DNA of 64,000 bases from Prostheceraeus crozeri (GCA_907163375.1 CAJQUW010005361.1:1-64000); one strand, 5' to 3'; positions 53,065 to 61,778 are shown, counted from the first letter of the stretch. The notes: generated from the letters alone by a model not told the origin. Translations and numbers: made by a program.

Positions 53065-53799
53065 ATGACTCAGAAAATGTATACAATCAGAGAGGAAGGT
53101 GACGCTTTTGAGCAAGATCTCTTGAAGCTTCGTCCGACACGAAAGGTGCAAGGGATTGGAAATACGTTCTACTTTCAAACCTTGAATTATGGTGATGATG
53201 GCTTTTATCTTCAAGTTCCATTCTTCCACAGTAATGGTATGTCTACATCAGGGTATAGCAATATGAGACAAATGCGAGTGACTTTTCCAAAATGGCAACA
53301 GGTGATTCTTAAAACTATTGACTCTTTCGCGAAAGAATGTGTTGAGCTGCCTGAAAGTGCTCCCACTCATTGGAGAAAGGCATTAGAGGAAGGAGTTGGT
53401 TATAAGGAATTGCCGGAATTCGATACACTGTTTTTAAAACTATCTGATCATTTTCAAGCATTCGATCTCTTTACAAACGCGATGGAATGTGAGGATCTGA
53501 AACGGGGCCGCTATATGGGCTTAGTTCACGTTACCGGACTTTATATTGGCTCACATGGTTCGACCGGTAAAGTCGCATCTTTACAAATGAAGGTTCTTCA
53601 ACTAGTCTATGAACCACTACCAATTGATAAATGTTTAATTAACATTGATAAGACTGCTTCAAGTGATGGGAAGGAAGAGAGCAAAAAGCGAGGTCGGAAA
53701 TCTAAAGATGGGAATCCTAAATTGAAGTTGAAGCGCCAAGATGCTGACTTGAAAACTTTCTATAATCCTAATTGTGATGAGGAAACACAAATGTTTTAA
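53065..53799 (+). CDS. Conserved Polinton protein, candidate nucleic-acid-binding protein (Polinton B)
   Basis: A 244-aa gene homologous to the spliced gene at 2363-3138 in C. The shared core is G.YMGLVHVTGLYIGSHGSTG followed by KVASLQMKVLQLVY, and both have a Lys/Arg-rich C-terminal tail (KKRGRKSKDGNPKLKLKRQD here). The N-terminal half has a strand-rich pattern (TFYFQTLNYGDDGFYLQVPF). Conservation between diverged Polintons and the charged tail suggest a replication or packaging partner, with a single-strand DNA-binding protein as my best guess. No intron is visible here, unlike C. Confidence 0.6.
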   Translation: MTQKMYTIREEGDAFEQDLLKLRPTRKVQGIGNTFYFQTLNYGDDGFYLQVPFFHSNGMSTSGYSNMRQMRVTFPKWQQVILKTIDSFAKECVELPESAPTHWRKALEEGVGYKELPEFDTLFLKLSDHFQAFDLFTNAMECEDLKRGRYMGLVHVTGLYIGSHGSTGKVASLQMKVLQLVYEPLPIDKCLINIDKTASSDGKEESKKRGRKSKDGNPKLKLKRQDADLKTFYNPNCDEETQMF

Positions 53800-53940
53800 T
53801 TTGTAAATGTTTTAATTTGTAAATGTAACTTGAAAGTTTCTATTCTGAATGTAAATAAACTTGATCTGGAACATGTGTCTGTTTTGTTGTTCTAAGCAAA
53901 ATTAGCGGGATGATGAGTTTAATGTTAATGGAATTATAAG

Positions 53941-54576
53941 ATGACAGATTTTCGTCTATTCACTGATCGCACAATGTGTGTCGCTGGACCAAGTCAGTCC
54001 GGTAAAACTACATTTGTAACTGAATTGCTACAATATAGAAATGAAATGTTTAACAAGGAAATTAAGAGAGTCAAATGGTATTGTGGAATATTTCAACCAC
54101 AACTACATTCTGCACTTCGCCAGAAAGGTTATGAGGTGAAGCAAGGGTTGCCATCAACTGAGGATATCAAAGCAGGTGACTTACTAGTATTAGATGATCT
54201 ATTACGAGAAAGCAAATCTTCAAAGGATGTAACTGAAATGTTCATTCAAACTGCACATCATAGGGAAGCTTTTATTATCTACATCACCCAAAACATCTTC
54301 GATGGAGGGAAAGAGCAAAGAACTAGAAGTTTGAATACACATTATTTGGCAATATTTAAAAATCCAAGAGATAGCAGTCAGATACATCATCTCAGTAGAC
54401 AGATATTACCTCAACAACCTAAAGTACTTTCAAAAATATATGAAGATGTAACAAAGAAACCACATGGTTATCTATTTATTGATCTAACCCAGGAATGTCC
54501 GGAACGACTTCGATTTCGAACAAATATCATACCTAATTCCGCTGAACCAATGACAGTTTTCTCGGTTCACAGTTAG
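53941..54576 (+). CDS. Packaging ATPase (A32/FtsK-HerA type), intact (Polinton B)
   Basis: 211 aa. Walker A GPSQSGKT is at residues 16-23 and Walker B DLLVLDDLL at 80-88. FIIYITQNIFDGG and NTHYLAIFKNPRDSSQIHHL hold the further conserved polar and arginine residues. The protein translocates element DNA into capsids in the Polinton-like virus group. Element C has a closely related N-terminus (1-356), whereas A has a much more diverged version. It is followed after 40-55 nt by the next gene on the same strand. Confidence 0.9.
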   Translation: MTDFRLFTDRTMCVAGPSQSGKTTFVTELLQYRNEMFNKEIKRVKWYCGIFQPQLHSALRQKGYEVKQGLPSTEDIKAGDLLVLDDLLRESKSSKDVTEMFIQTAHHREAFIIYITQNIFDGGKEQRTRSLNTHYLAIFKNPRDSSQIHHLSRQILPQQPKVLSKIYEDVTKKPHGYLFIDLTQECPERLRFRTNIIPNSAEPMTVFSVHS

Positions 54577-54615
54577 TTTTAAGCAATGTACTTTGTTGCC
54601 TTATTATTTTCAAAC

Positions 54616-55266
54616 ATGTCGTATTCAAAGATGGTAGTCATTCCTCAAGAGGAGTATGTACAATTGACTACATTACAAAGTGCACAGGAAGTCAAAAATA
54701 TAGATCAACCTATTACGAATCAACTTAAGGAACTAACACAAAAGGATATGGAAATTCAGAAGATTAAGGATCCCTATCGACGAATGCAGTTAGCAGCTGA
54801 AAACATTGACGAGAGGCGACAGATTCGTGACAAGTTGCGACGATTTATAACCTTGTCAACACCTCGACCATATCGTGTGCGCGCTGAGCGATTATTTGAC
54901 TTCATTGATCCACATGTGAAGTTCAATGAGAGAGGGGAGATAATAGATGAAACAACTGGTGATGTTATTAGAAATAGTCACATAGATGACCTTCTACAAT
55001 ATGCTGTCAGAGATGTAAGGCGAAAACTAGGTGCACCACAAGGGTGGACATATTTTCAGAAAAATTTATCTGATCAAAATGTACCTCACAATATTATTGG
55101 AGGACCGACTGTGAATGAATTGGATAAGGGTCACTTACAAGATGGATCAAAGAGTAAAACACCCACGATGGCGGTCAAGCGAGAGCTTGCAGATCCCGAT
55201 GATCTGCAACCAAAAAGAGCTACTAGGCGCTCAATGCGTGTTGCGAAGGAGTATAGTAAATATTAA
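54616..55266 (+). CDS. Conserved helical Polinton protein of unknown function (B)
   Basis: About 216 aa from the Met of MSYSKMVVIPQEEY; the Met five codons later (54631) is also possible. The N-terminal half is helical and charged (NIDERRQIRDKLRRFI). A middle globular part has RAERLFDFIDPHVKF. A motif APQGWTYFQKNLSDQNVPHN follows, which I associate with a widespread Polinton gene lying between ATPase and integrase or capsid genes. The tail is basic (KRATRRSMRVAKEY). Function is unknown. Confidence 0.55.
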   Translation: MSYSKMVVIPQEEYVQLTTLQSAQEVKNIDQPITNQLKELTQKDMEIQKIKDPYRRMQLAAENIDERRQIRDKLRRFITLSTPRPYRVRAERLFDFIDPHVKFNERGEIIDETTGDVIRNSHIDDLLQYAVRDVRRKLGAPQGWTYFQKNLSDQNVPHNIIGGPTVNELDKGHLQDGSKSKTPTMAVKRELADPDDLQPKRATRRSMRVAKEYSKY

Positions 55267-55433
55267 GCAAATATGAATTAAGCCTTGCCTCTCTCATATC
55301 ATGTCGTTACAAAAATTTTGCTGTTGTTTGAAATCTGCGCTCGAAGGCAAAGGAGAAGAGGGCATAGAGGTTGATATCAATTGTGTTAGCAGTTGCTGTG
55401 CGAGTAATACGCGTGCAAATCAGAACAAAGACG

Positions 55434-56522
55434 ATGAGTACAGCAGTGAAACTCAGAAAGATTTATTACGACTTAAATCACCCCGCAAGTTTCAGTCGTC
55501 CGGAGGTTCTAGCTCGTGCAGCAGGTGTGGGAATAGAGAAAGTCAAGAAGTGGTTGAGGAGTCAACCGACTTACACTCTTCACAAAAATGCGAGAAAGCG
55601 GTTTCCAACAAGAAAATATGTTGTTAACAATATAGATAGTCAATGGCAAGCGGACTTGGCTGACATGCAACAGATATCACAGTACAATGATGGCTATAAA
55701 TACATCTTAACCGTAATAGATATTTTATCTCGCTATGCTTGGGCACGTGCGCTGAAATCTAAACGAGGACCAGAAGTTGAAGCGGCTTTTCAGAGCATTT
55801 TCGATGAGGGGCGTGTTCCGCAAAGAATACAGACCGATCAAGGGAAGGAATTCGAAAACTCTCATGTTCGAAGTCTCCTTAAAAGTCATAATGTGGAATT
55901 GTTTAGTGTCAAAAGTGCTTATAAAGCTGCCATGGTTGAGAGGTTCAATCGCACACTGAAGACAAAAATATGGCGCTATTTCACTGCAAAAAATACACAT
56001 GTTTGGGTAGGTGAGCTGCAGAAATTTGTTAAGAATTACAATGAAAGCTACCATCGAATCATTAAGATGAAACCAGTTGATGTCACCCCAGATAATGCGA
56101 TGGATGTATGGCTTCGATTGTATGATAAGAAAGCGAAAAACATTTCCAATGAAAAGAAAATTAATGTTGGTGATAGAGTTCGGATTTCAAAGGTCAAGTC
56201 TACATTTGAGAAGGGGTATCTACCTAATTGGACTGAAGAAGAGTTTTTTGTGGATGAAGTAAATACAAAATTTAGGCCCACCATGTATAAATTAATAGAT
56301 TACCATGGCAATCTAATTGAAGGAAAATTTTACTCTTATGAATTGCAAGTAGTAGACAGAAGTGAAGAGGTGTATATGATTGATAAAATAATTAGGAGGA
56401 AAGGTCATGGCAATCAAAGGAAATATCTAGTTAAATGGAAAGGATATCCTGATTCATTCAATAGCTGGATAACGCACCAGGATCTACAAAATGTGGAGAT
56501 GGGAGACACTCGTAACTTTTAA
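55434..56522 (+). CDS. int: Retroviral-type integrase with C-terminal chromodomain (Polinton B)
   Basis: 362 aa from the ATG at 55434. The N-terminus has YYDLNHPASFSRPEVLARAA and WLRSQPTYTLHK, the Polinton integrase leader domain. The catalytic triad is in QADLADM (Asp), QTDQGKEFEN (Asp) and MVERFNRTLKTK (Glu). An SH3-like KINVGDRVRISK block follows. The chromodomain is YMIDKIIRRKGHG, then YLVKWKGYPDSFNSWI with the aromatic cage residues. Chromodomains direct insertion to marked chromatin. The integrase cuts and joins element ends, giving 6-bp duplications. A longer upstream frame from 55371 is possible but begins with unlikely sequence. Confidence 0.92.
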   Translation: MSTAVKLRKIYYDLNHPASFSRPEVLARAAGVGIEKVKKWLRSQPTYTLHKNARKRFPTRKYVVNNIDSQWQADLADMQQISQYNDGYKYILTVIDILSRYAWARALKSKRGPEVEAAFQSIFDEGRVPQRIQTDQGKEFENSHVRSLLKSHNVELFSVKSAYKAAMVERFNRTLKTKIWRYFTAKNTHVWVGELQKFVKNYNESYHRIIKMKPVDVTPDNAMDVWLRLYDKKAKNISNEKKINVGDRVRISKVKSTFEKGYLPNWTEEEFFVDEVNTKFRPTMYKLIDYHGNLIEGKFYSYELQVVDRSEEVYMIDKIIRRKGHGNQRKYLVKWKGYPDSFNSWITHQDLQNVEMGDTRNF

Positions 56523-56562
56523 GCTAATATAGCATGTGACTTCTTCCATATATGACTTTAAC

Positions 56563-58137
56563 ATGTCTACTAACTTCAATATCATTCTTCCAAGCAATAG
56601 CAACCCCAAGATATTCCCAAGTAACAAACCATCTCTATACTCTGTTGAATTCGCTAATCCAATTACTCTGCATGGACCCCATGAAGTTGCTCTAACTGAA
56701 ATTACTTATTACAACGATATCAGTTTGCTAAAGAACAACTATTTTGAATTACATAAAGAAGTGCGAGAGAAGGATGATTGCTTTCGCATATTTCAAAATA
56801 GTCTACATGGTACATGGGCTTTTCATCATCTAACTTTACATCCTTTTTCAACATCTTTACCATCTGTTCAAAACATGATTAAAATTCAAAAGGCATTTGC
56901 AACGTCAACTTTTGATTCTAAGGTTCCCACAATGAGCTTGCAAGATACAGAAAAGGAAATCGGTAGAATGTTTGAACGAATAAATGATCTCTTCAAGCTG
57001 ACTTTGAATAAATTCTACAAACCAGTCATAAAGGGGTCAACAAAATTGATGAAGGAAGGGAAGCATGTTCTTCTTGTATTAGGTAAGGATTTGAGTCATA
57101 CTTTTGGGTATTCCAGAACAACTTTCTCATCAAGGTATTGGTACAATGGACGTGGGTGGAATTCGGAGAGGAAAGTCACTGATTTTCAATGTAGAATTGT
57201 GCCATTGTATGCATTACAAAGGAGCATCCGAGTAAAAAATAAATTTGAGGTCATTAGAAGTGTTGAAGACTTTGCAAGAAAGTTTCAAGGATCAGTGCCA
57301 GAAACGTTAATGACTTGTGAATATAAGAAAGAGAAAGTAACTTTATTTACTGTTGAAACGGAGGCAGAATTTATTGTTTTTACTAAAAAGACACCATTGG
57401 AAAAGTCTGAGTCCGCTGTTATTGAATTTGGATCTGAAATGATTGGGATGTTTAAGGGCCTTGAAAGCGCACCTTGGTTGACAGAATTAAATGATACATT
57501 CAAGGTTCAATTGTCCTCTTCTAAACTCAAAGCATCAACAAATGCTTCATGGGTAATCCACGTATACAGCGAAGACATATCGGGTGATGAATTGTCTACT
57601 TCCAGTGAACTTGTAAAAAGAGTTAATTTGAACATTGAAAGCTTGAAAACGCCATCTGAATTGTGTACAAAGTTAAATGAGTTTGGTGTAGATTACCTTG
57701 ATGCAGATGAATATCACTTTTCTTATGACCCACATAAGAAACGCATGATTCTAAAGGTAGGGAAGAACTCTCTTATCAAGCTGGATAGCGTGTTAACGAC
57801 CACATTGGGATTCTCAAAATCAACTATTTATGAAGGTACATCAATAGGCGATACAACCCCATCACTAGAGCGTGATATAAGTAACTTATACGTCTATTGT
57901 AACATTATTGAATATACAAGGGTTGGCGACATTGAGGCCCCACTTCTGCGCACATTTCCTCTCTCATCCGTAAGGAAGCAACTAATCAATCGAGAATTTT
58001 TTAATACAATGTATCTACCAATGAGCAGAAATGTTATCAATAGAATTGACATATCAATTCATGATGACGCAGGAGAAGTAGTACCGTTCTGTGGTGGTGT
58101 TACTGTTTTGACCCTACATATTAGGTCACGAGAATAA
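56563..58137 (+). CDS. Minor capsid (penton-like) protein (Polinton B)
   Basis: 524 aa from the Met of MSTNFNIILPSNSN. It has an N-terminal FANPITLHGPHEVALTEI block. A long middle domain contains a duplicated strand pattern (GKDLSHTFGYSRTTFSSRYW and, later, VLTTTLGFSKSTIYEG). The C-terminal jelly-roll part has NLYVYCNIIEYTRVGD, LPMSRNVINRIDISIHDD and a final VLTLHIRSRE strand. The last 150 residues match the shorter protein at 11297-12085 in A. This is the vertex protein of the capsid in the Polinton group. Gene spacing to the next gene is 43 nt. Confidence 0.75.
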   Translation: MSTNFNIILPSNSNPKIFPSNKPSLYSVEFANPITLHGPHEVALTEITYYNDISLLKNNYFELHKEVREKDDCFRIFQNSLHGTWAFHHLTLHPFSTSLPSVQNMIKIQKAFATSTFDSKVPTMSLQDTEKEIGRMFERINDLFKLTLNKFYKPVIKGSTKLMKEGKHVLLVLGKDLSHTFGYSRTTFSSRYWYNGRGWNSERKVTDFQCRIVPLYALQRSIRVKNKFEVIRSVEDFARKFQGSVPETLMTCEYKKEKVTLFTVETEAEFIVFTKKTPLEKSESAVIEFGSEMIGMFKGLESAPWLTELNDTFKVQLSSSKLKASTNASWVIHVYSEDISGDELSTSSELVKRVNLNIESLKTPSELCTKLNEFGVDYLDADEYHFSYDPHKKRMILKVGKNSLIKLDSVLTTTLGFSKSTIYEGTSIGDTTPSLERDISNLYVYCNIIEYTRVGDIEAPLLRTFPLSSVRKQLINREFFNTMYLPMSRNVINRIDISIHDDAGEVVPFCGGVTVLTLHIRSRE

Positions 58138-58180
58138 GGCTTTACGCTCTTGTGACTTCCATAGTTATTCAATAGTCATA

Positions 58181-58663
58181 ATGACAGGCATTTACAGTAG
58201 ACCATCATATCAGAGCGGTTATCCCGTGTTTGTTGGAGGTAGACGACAAGTTGGAGGAGGCATATTTGGTGCACTAAGACGTATGATTCTTCCAACACTC
58301 AAAAAGTATGGTGTACCAATCATGAAGCGTGTTGGAAGCAGGGCTTTAGATTTTGGTGCAAATGTTGCAGCTGGTGCGCTTCAAGGTGAGGATATCGGTG
58401 AATCTATGAAAATGCGCGCGCAGCAATCTGCCATAGACGCATTAGATGATTTAACAAAGACGAGACGTACAGTTCGGAAGAAGCGTAGGAAGTCAAGACA
58501 AGTTGGATCAGGCCGAGTTACTAAGCAAAGACGCAGGAAAAGTAAAAAGCCGACTAGAGCAGCAAGTTCTAAATCTAGACGTCGAGTGAAAACAAGAAAG
58601 CGCAAACGAAATTCCACAGCTACTAGAAACAAGTCAAAACGAAGGAAGACAACATATTTGTAG
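58181..58663 (+). CDS. Core/virion protein with basic tail (Polinton B)
   Basis: 160 aa. After a short leader with GGRRQVGGGIFGALRRM, an amphipathic helix pair (LPTLKKYGVPIMKRVGSRAL, then FGANVAAGAL) is followed by GEDIGESMKMRAQQSAIDAL and a 70-residue tail that is over half Lys and Arg. This combination is typical of the adenovirus pX/pVII-like core protein of Polintons and adintoviruses, which binds packaged DNA. A Gly-Gly-Gly turn in the leader could be a protease site. It lies 10 nt before the major capsid gene. Confidence 0.7.
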   Translation: MTGIYSRPSYQSGYPVFVGGRRQVGGGIFGALRRMILPTLKKYGVPIMKRVGSRALDFGANVAAGALQGEDIGESMKMRAQQSAIDALDDLTKTRRTVRKKRRKSRQVGSGRVTKQRRRKSKKPTRAASSKSRRRVKTRKRKRNSTATRNKSKRRKTTYL

Positions 58664-58673
58664 AGCTAATACG

Positions 58674-59957
58674 ATGCAGAGTATCAATTCGGCTTTGTGT
58701 TTCTTCGATTCTCCCCCTCATCAGACAGACATAATCTCCTCAACTATTGTAGACATAGTCCCCACAACAAATATCGATGGTAACCAGCAGCCTATTCAGT
58801 TTGATATACCTGCCAATCCTCAAGATTATATTGACTGTCAATCCATTCATTTAGAGTTGTGTATACAAATTAAGAAGACTGATGGTACAAATATCGATTC
58901 ATCCAAGGATAAAGTGGGATTAGCAAATCTTCCTATTGCCAGTCTGTTCTCAGATGTGTATCTAATATTGAATGACAAACAGATTGAAGGAGGGGATCGA
59001 GCATATCCATATGGAGCATATATACATACAATGACTCAATTTCAAAAGCAAGCTAAACAGTCACACTTGCAAGTTTCTGGGTGGTATGATGATCAGCAAG
59101 GGAAATTTGATGATGTCTCAATTACAAGGTTGAAAAGACGAATGGATTTAACAGCGGATTCAAAGGAATTATACTTGAAAGGACCCGTCTATCTTGATTT
59201 CCTTCGTCAATCTAGATATCTGCTATCACAGGTTAAAATGCAAATAAAATTTATTCGTGCAAATCCTGAGTTCGCGTTAATGGCTTTTGGAGCTACAAAC
59301 TATCAAGTCAACATAAGTAATGCCGTGCTCAATGTAAGGCGAGTAACAATGAACCCGTCAGTCATCAACGAGCATGCGACAGGATTGAGGAAAAACAATG
59401 CAATATATCCAGTTAATCACAGTGTGTTGACAAACTTCACAATTGGTGCGGGATCATCCTCACATGCCTACCCAAATCTTTTTCCCACTGCAATGCCAAA
59501 GGCGGTGTATATTACATTTGTGGAAAATGAGGCATTCATTGGTGCTTTTGAAAAGAATCCATTCAATTTCCAACACTTTAATGTTAGCAAACTAGCACTC
59601 TATCAGGATGGGAAATTTGTATCTTGCAAAGCATATGAGCCTAATTTCAAAGATGGAAAATTCGCACGTGAATATGGTTCTATTTTCACCGCCCTCAACA
59701 TGTTTAATACAGACGATTCAAATGGAATTACAATGGATATGTACAAGAATGGCTACTTCTTCATTATGTACAACCTCACAGCAGATGCAGATCTAGGTGG
59801 TGAAAGCGTAGGAGTTACAAAGCCTGGAAATCTACGACTGGAGGTATCATTTGAGTCACCTTTGAAGAAAACAATTACTTGTCTCATTTATGCTATCTAT
59901 GATAGCAAAGTTGAGATAACAAGAATGAGAGACGTGACTGTCAGCTATCAGAGATGA
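58674..59957 (+). CDS. Major capsid protein, double jelly roll (Polinton B)
   Basis: 427 aa and intact. Characteristic blocks are the N-terminal PIQFDIPANPQDYIDCQSI strand, SLFSDVYLILNDKQIE on the first barrel, YPYGAYIHTMTQF, and in the second barrel NPFNFQHFNVSKLALYQDG with AREYGSIFTALNMF close behind. The end has LRLEVSFESPL and an IYAIYDSKVEI strand. These match the hexon-like capsid proteins of Polintons. It differs strongly from the A capsid (21291-22625), showing that the two elements are distant relatives. The protease start overlaps its stop. Confidence 0.85.
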   Translation: MQSINSALCFFDSPPHQTDIISSTIVDIVPTTNIDGNQQPIQFDIPANPQDYIDCQSIHLELCIQIKKTDGTNIDSSKDKVGLANLPIASLFSDVYLILNDKQIEGGDRAYPYGAYIHTMTQFQKQAKQSHLQVSGWYDDQQGKFDDVSITRLKRRMDLTADSKELYLKGPVYLDFLRQSRYLLSQVKMQIKFIRANPEFALMAFGATNYQVNISNAVLNVRRVTMNPSVINEHATGLRKNNAIYPVNHSVLTNFTIGAGSSSHAYPNLFPTAMPKAVYITFVENEAFIGAFEKNPFNFQHFNVSKLALYQDGKFVSCKAYEPNFKDGKFAREYGSIFTALNMFNTDDSNGITMDMYKNGYFFIMYNLTADADLGGESVGVTKPGNLRLEVSFESPLKKTITCLIYAIYDSKVEITRMRDVTVSYQR

Positions 59958-60418
59958 GTAACTTAAGCAACATAGAAATCTTGAGGAAAATGAGGAAAGC
60001 TCATCCCTACTCCAAGACAATATTTCTCAATGTCTTTTCTAGAGATAATTTACCTGATTCAATTCCTTTCTATCCTTGTTCACTTATCATCAATACGGAT
60101 ACAAACAATCTTCCCGGAAAACATTGGATTGCTGTATACATCAATCGTTATAAAGTTGCCGAATATTTTGACTCTCTTAATCAACCTCGTTTACATGATA
60201 TCGCATTATGGATGAACAGGTTTTCCTGGACTGTTAGGAAAGTGACATCGTTCCCACTTCAAAGTAATACATCTCTAATGTGCGGTGGCTATGTACTCTA
60301 TTTTGTCAACGAGAGACCATTGAAAAATAACTGTAAAAGTGCTTTAGAACTATTTTCAAAAAACTGTGATAAAAATGATGTAATTCTTACTAAATATGTT
60401 GAAACAGTTTTGAAATAA
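59954..60418 (+). CDS. Adenain-like cysteine protease (Polinton B)
   Basis: 154 aa starting within the last codons of the capsid gene (ATGA overlap). Catalytic residues are His57 in PGKHWIAVYI, Asp73 in EYFDSLNQPR, Gln103 before the nucleophile and Cys110 in LMCGGYVLYF. This is the adenovirus protease/Ulp1 clan used to mature capsids. The counterpart in A (24734-25162) is on the opposite strand, so gene order has been rearranged between the elements. Confidence 0.88.
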   Translation: MSNLSNIEILRKMRKAHPYSKTIFLNVFSRDNLPDSIPFYPCSLIINTDTNNLPGKHWIAVYINRYKVAEYFDSLNQPRLHDIALWMNRFSWTVRKVTSFPLQSNTSLMCGGYVLYFVNERPLKNNCKSALELFSKNCDKNDVILTKYVETVLK

Positions 60419-60487
60419 AGTTTTATGTTGTATCATTAACTTGCTCTCTTTTTTCCAAAACAAGGGTATTTATAAGGAAAACAAAAA

Positions 60488-60568
60488 CATGCTCATATTT
60501 CATTATCTATTCACATATATACAAAAAACATGTTCACATTTCATTATCTATCCACATATATACAAAAT
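60488..60568. repeat. Two tandem copies of a ~40-bp unit between convergent genes
   Basis: CATTTCATTATCTATTCACA with TATATACAAAA occurs at about 60498-60531 and again at 60538-60568, between the end of the protease gene and the end of the TBP-like gene on the other strand. It may hold transcript ends of both. Confidence 0.6.
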
Positions 60569-61138
60569 CTACAATTTGGTTTTCATGAAACATTTTTTCA
60601 AATCACATATGATGGGAGGCACATCACTTATGTCTTTAATGCCGGTTATCACAATCTTTCCATTATGGAACACATGAACATGATATGGATGCCAGTTAGT
60701 CAATTGAGCTGCTGGAAATAACTCCACTTCATAAGTTAGATTATGTGATGATGTAACTTTACGGAAATCATAGTGATAGTGTAATTCACATAACACGGTC
60801 ATTGTCTTCACTTTCCAATCAGATAATGAATCACCAAGTAAATGTTCCAAAGTTAAGTGTAGATATGAGAGATCACCCTCCATGACCCTTCCAATACATT
60901 GGATTGTTCCATTTGGAAAGAATAGGATAGTGAGAGATCTATCCTTCCTCTGAATCCTCCATGTTAACATTGAGGGTCTTCCAAGATGTAAGCTCGTTGT
61001 CGGCTTCAATTTGCGTTTTATCAGTAACCATTGTTTTCGGTTGGGTATATTCCTCTCGATCTCTTGTAGATTGAGTTTTGACTTTGCTTTTGTAGTTAAC
61101 ATCCGATTTACAACTTCCAACCGTTTGATGTCCTCCAT
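60569..61138 (-). CDS. TATA-binding-protein-like protein (Polinton B)
   Basis: A 189-aa protein about the length of the TBP core domain, and alignable to it from end to end. Residues 9-33 (VVNRMLTTKAKSKLNLQEIE) follow the opening strand-helix of TBP. Residues 69-83 (FFPNGTIQCIG) follow the first IFSSGKMVCTG-type strand pair. Residues 136-142 YEVELFP match the TBP signature before repeat two. VFHNGKIVITGIK (156-168) matches the second strand pair, with the DNA-intercalating Phe position kept. TBP binds the minor groove of TATA boxes and nucleates transcription. The gene is on the minus strand with PolB, and several B genes have TATA boxes. It overlaps the next upstream gene by 200 nt in another frame. 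Confidence 0.7.
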   Translation of the reverse strand: MEDIKRLEVVNRMLTTKAKSKLNLQEIERNIPNRKQWLLIKRKLKPTTSLHLGRPSMLTWRIQRKDRSLTILFFPNGTIQCIGRVMEGDLSYLHLTLEHLLGDSLSDWKVKTMTVLCELHYHYDFRKVTSSHNLTYEVELFPAAQLTNWHPYHVHVFHNGKIVITGIKDISDVPPIICDLKKCFMKTKL

Positions 61139-61520
61139 CTTTAATGAATGACGTTATCTGTGGTAGTATCTCCCTTGTAAAGGTTTCCCATGTGACGTCA
61201 CTGAAACGAAAAAATCGATATTCAACATCTTCACGTTTTGGTGAACAGACGTATAGTTTGACTGATGAATCACACTTTATCCATACCTTGTCATCGAGAG
61301 GAATCTTGATCCGAGTCTTATGGTTGTCAATGAGATCCGCAAAGTCTTTCAGTGAAGGCAATGAGTCAATACTAATGCAAACGCCACGATGTTTTCGATC
61401 ACTATTTGCTATTGAATGACGAAATGCTATTCTTTTAGAATTTGTTATGTGAACGTTTTGAACGTCACTAAGTTTCCATGTTCTAATGTAATGAGGCATG
61501 TTCCGAAAGCTATGTTTCAA
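60939..61520 (-). CDS. Unknown 193-aa protein, faintly PC4-like (Polinton B)
   Basis: Two consecutive segments have the strand-strand-strand-helix order of the PC4/Sub1 single-strand-binding fold. The first is NVHITNSKRIAFRHSI followed by RKHRGVCISIDSLPSLKDFA, where KHRGVCISI resembles the kGIsL core. The second is KVWIKCDSSVKLYVCSPKRE followed by YRFFRFSDVTWETF. The match is weak and a different fold is quite possible. The Ser/Thr-rich end overlaps the TBP-like gene by 200 nt. If the PC4 reading is right, this gene and the TBP-like gene would form a transcription pair. The start at 61520 is the first Met; the hairpin repeats lie just upstream. Confidence 0.45.
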   Translation of the reverse strand: MKHSFRNMPHYIRTWKLSDVQNVHITNSKRIAFRHSIANSDRKHRGVCISIDSLPSLKDFADLIDNHKTRIKIPLDDKVWIKCDSSVKLYVCSPKREDVEYRFFRFSDVTWETFTREILPQITSFIKDGGHQTVGSCKSDVNYKSKVKTQSTRDREEYTQPKTMVTDKTQIEADNELTSWKTLNVNMEDSEEG

Positions 61521-61561
61521 ATTTAAGTTTAATGTTTGCCTAAAGTTTGTTATTTTATTAG

Positions 61562-61731
61562 CTCAACATATCGGAATGATGTTGAGTACAAATTCTTCAC
61601 ATATTCATTCACATTAGGACTACCTATTTATTAGTAATCATTTCTACATATCGGAAAGATGTAGAAATTTCAATTTTAGTAAGACTACTTATGTATTAGT
61701 AAGTGTTGCTACATGTCGGAAGATGCAGCAA
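61562..61731. ncRNA. Three hairpins with different stems and a conserved loop
   Basis: Hairpin 1: CTCAACAT/ATGTTGAG (61562-61586) around ATCGGAATG. Hairpin 2: TTTCTACAT/ATGTAGAAA (61641-61667) around ATCGGAAAG. Hairpin 3: TTGCTACAT/ATGCAGCAA (61706-61731) around GTCGGAAG, with one mismatch. Stem bases differ between copies but pairing is kept, and the loop core TCGGAA is constant. Between copies a second motif (CTATTTATTAGTAA or TTATGTATTAGTAA) also recurs. The array lies between the PolB stop and the start of the 193-aa gene, both on the minus strand, so it may act in RNA from that strand (loop TTCCGA) or as a DNA site. Confidence 0.6.
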
Positions 61732-61778
61732 TCGCAAGATCTATTACAAGTGGAATATTATATTGTTTTTATTTAGAC

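Noticed and set aside
55301..55627. A Cys-rich 108-aa frame
   Set aside because: It overlaps the integrase start in another frame and its Ser/Cys-rich composition follows from the integrase codons.
61562..61731. The three hairpins as a CRISPR-like array
   Set aside because: Only three units, with variable stems and irregular spacing, in a eukaryotic setting; no cas-like genes.
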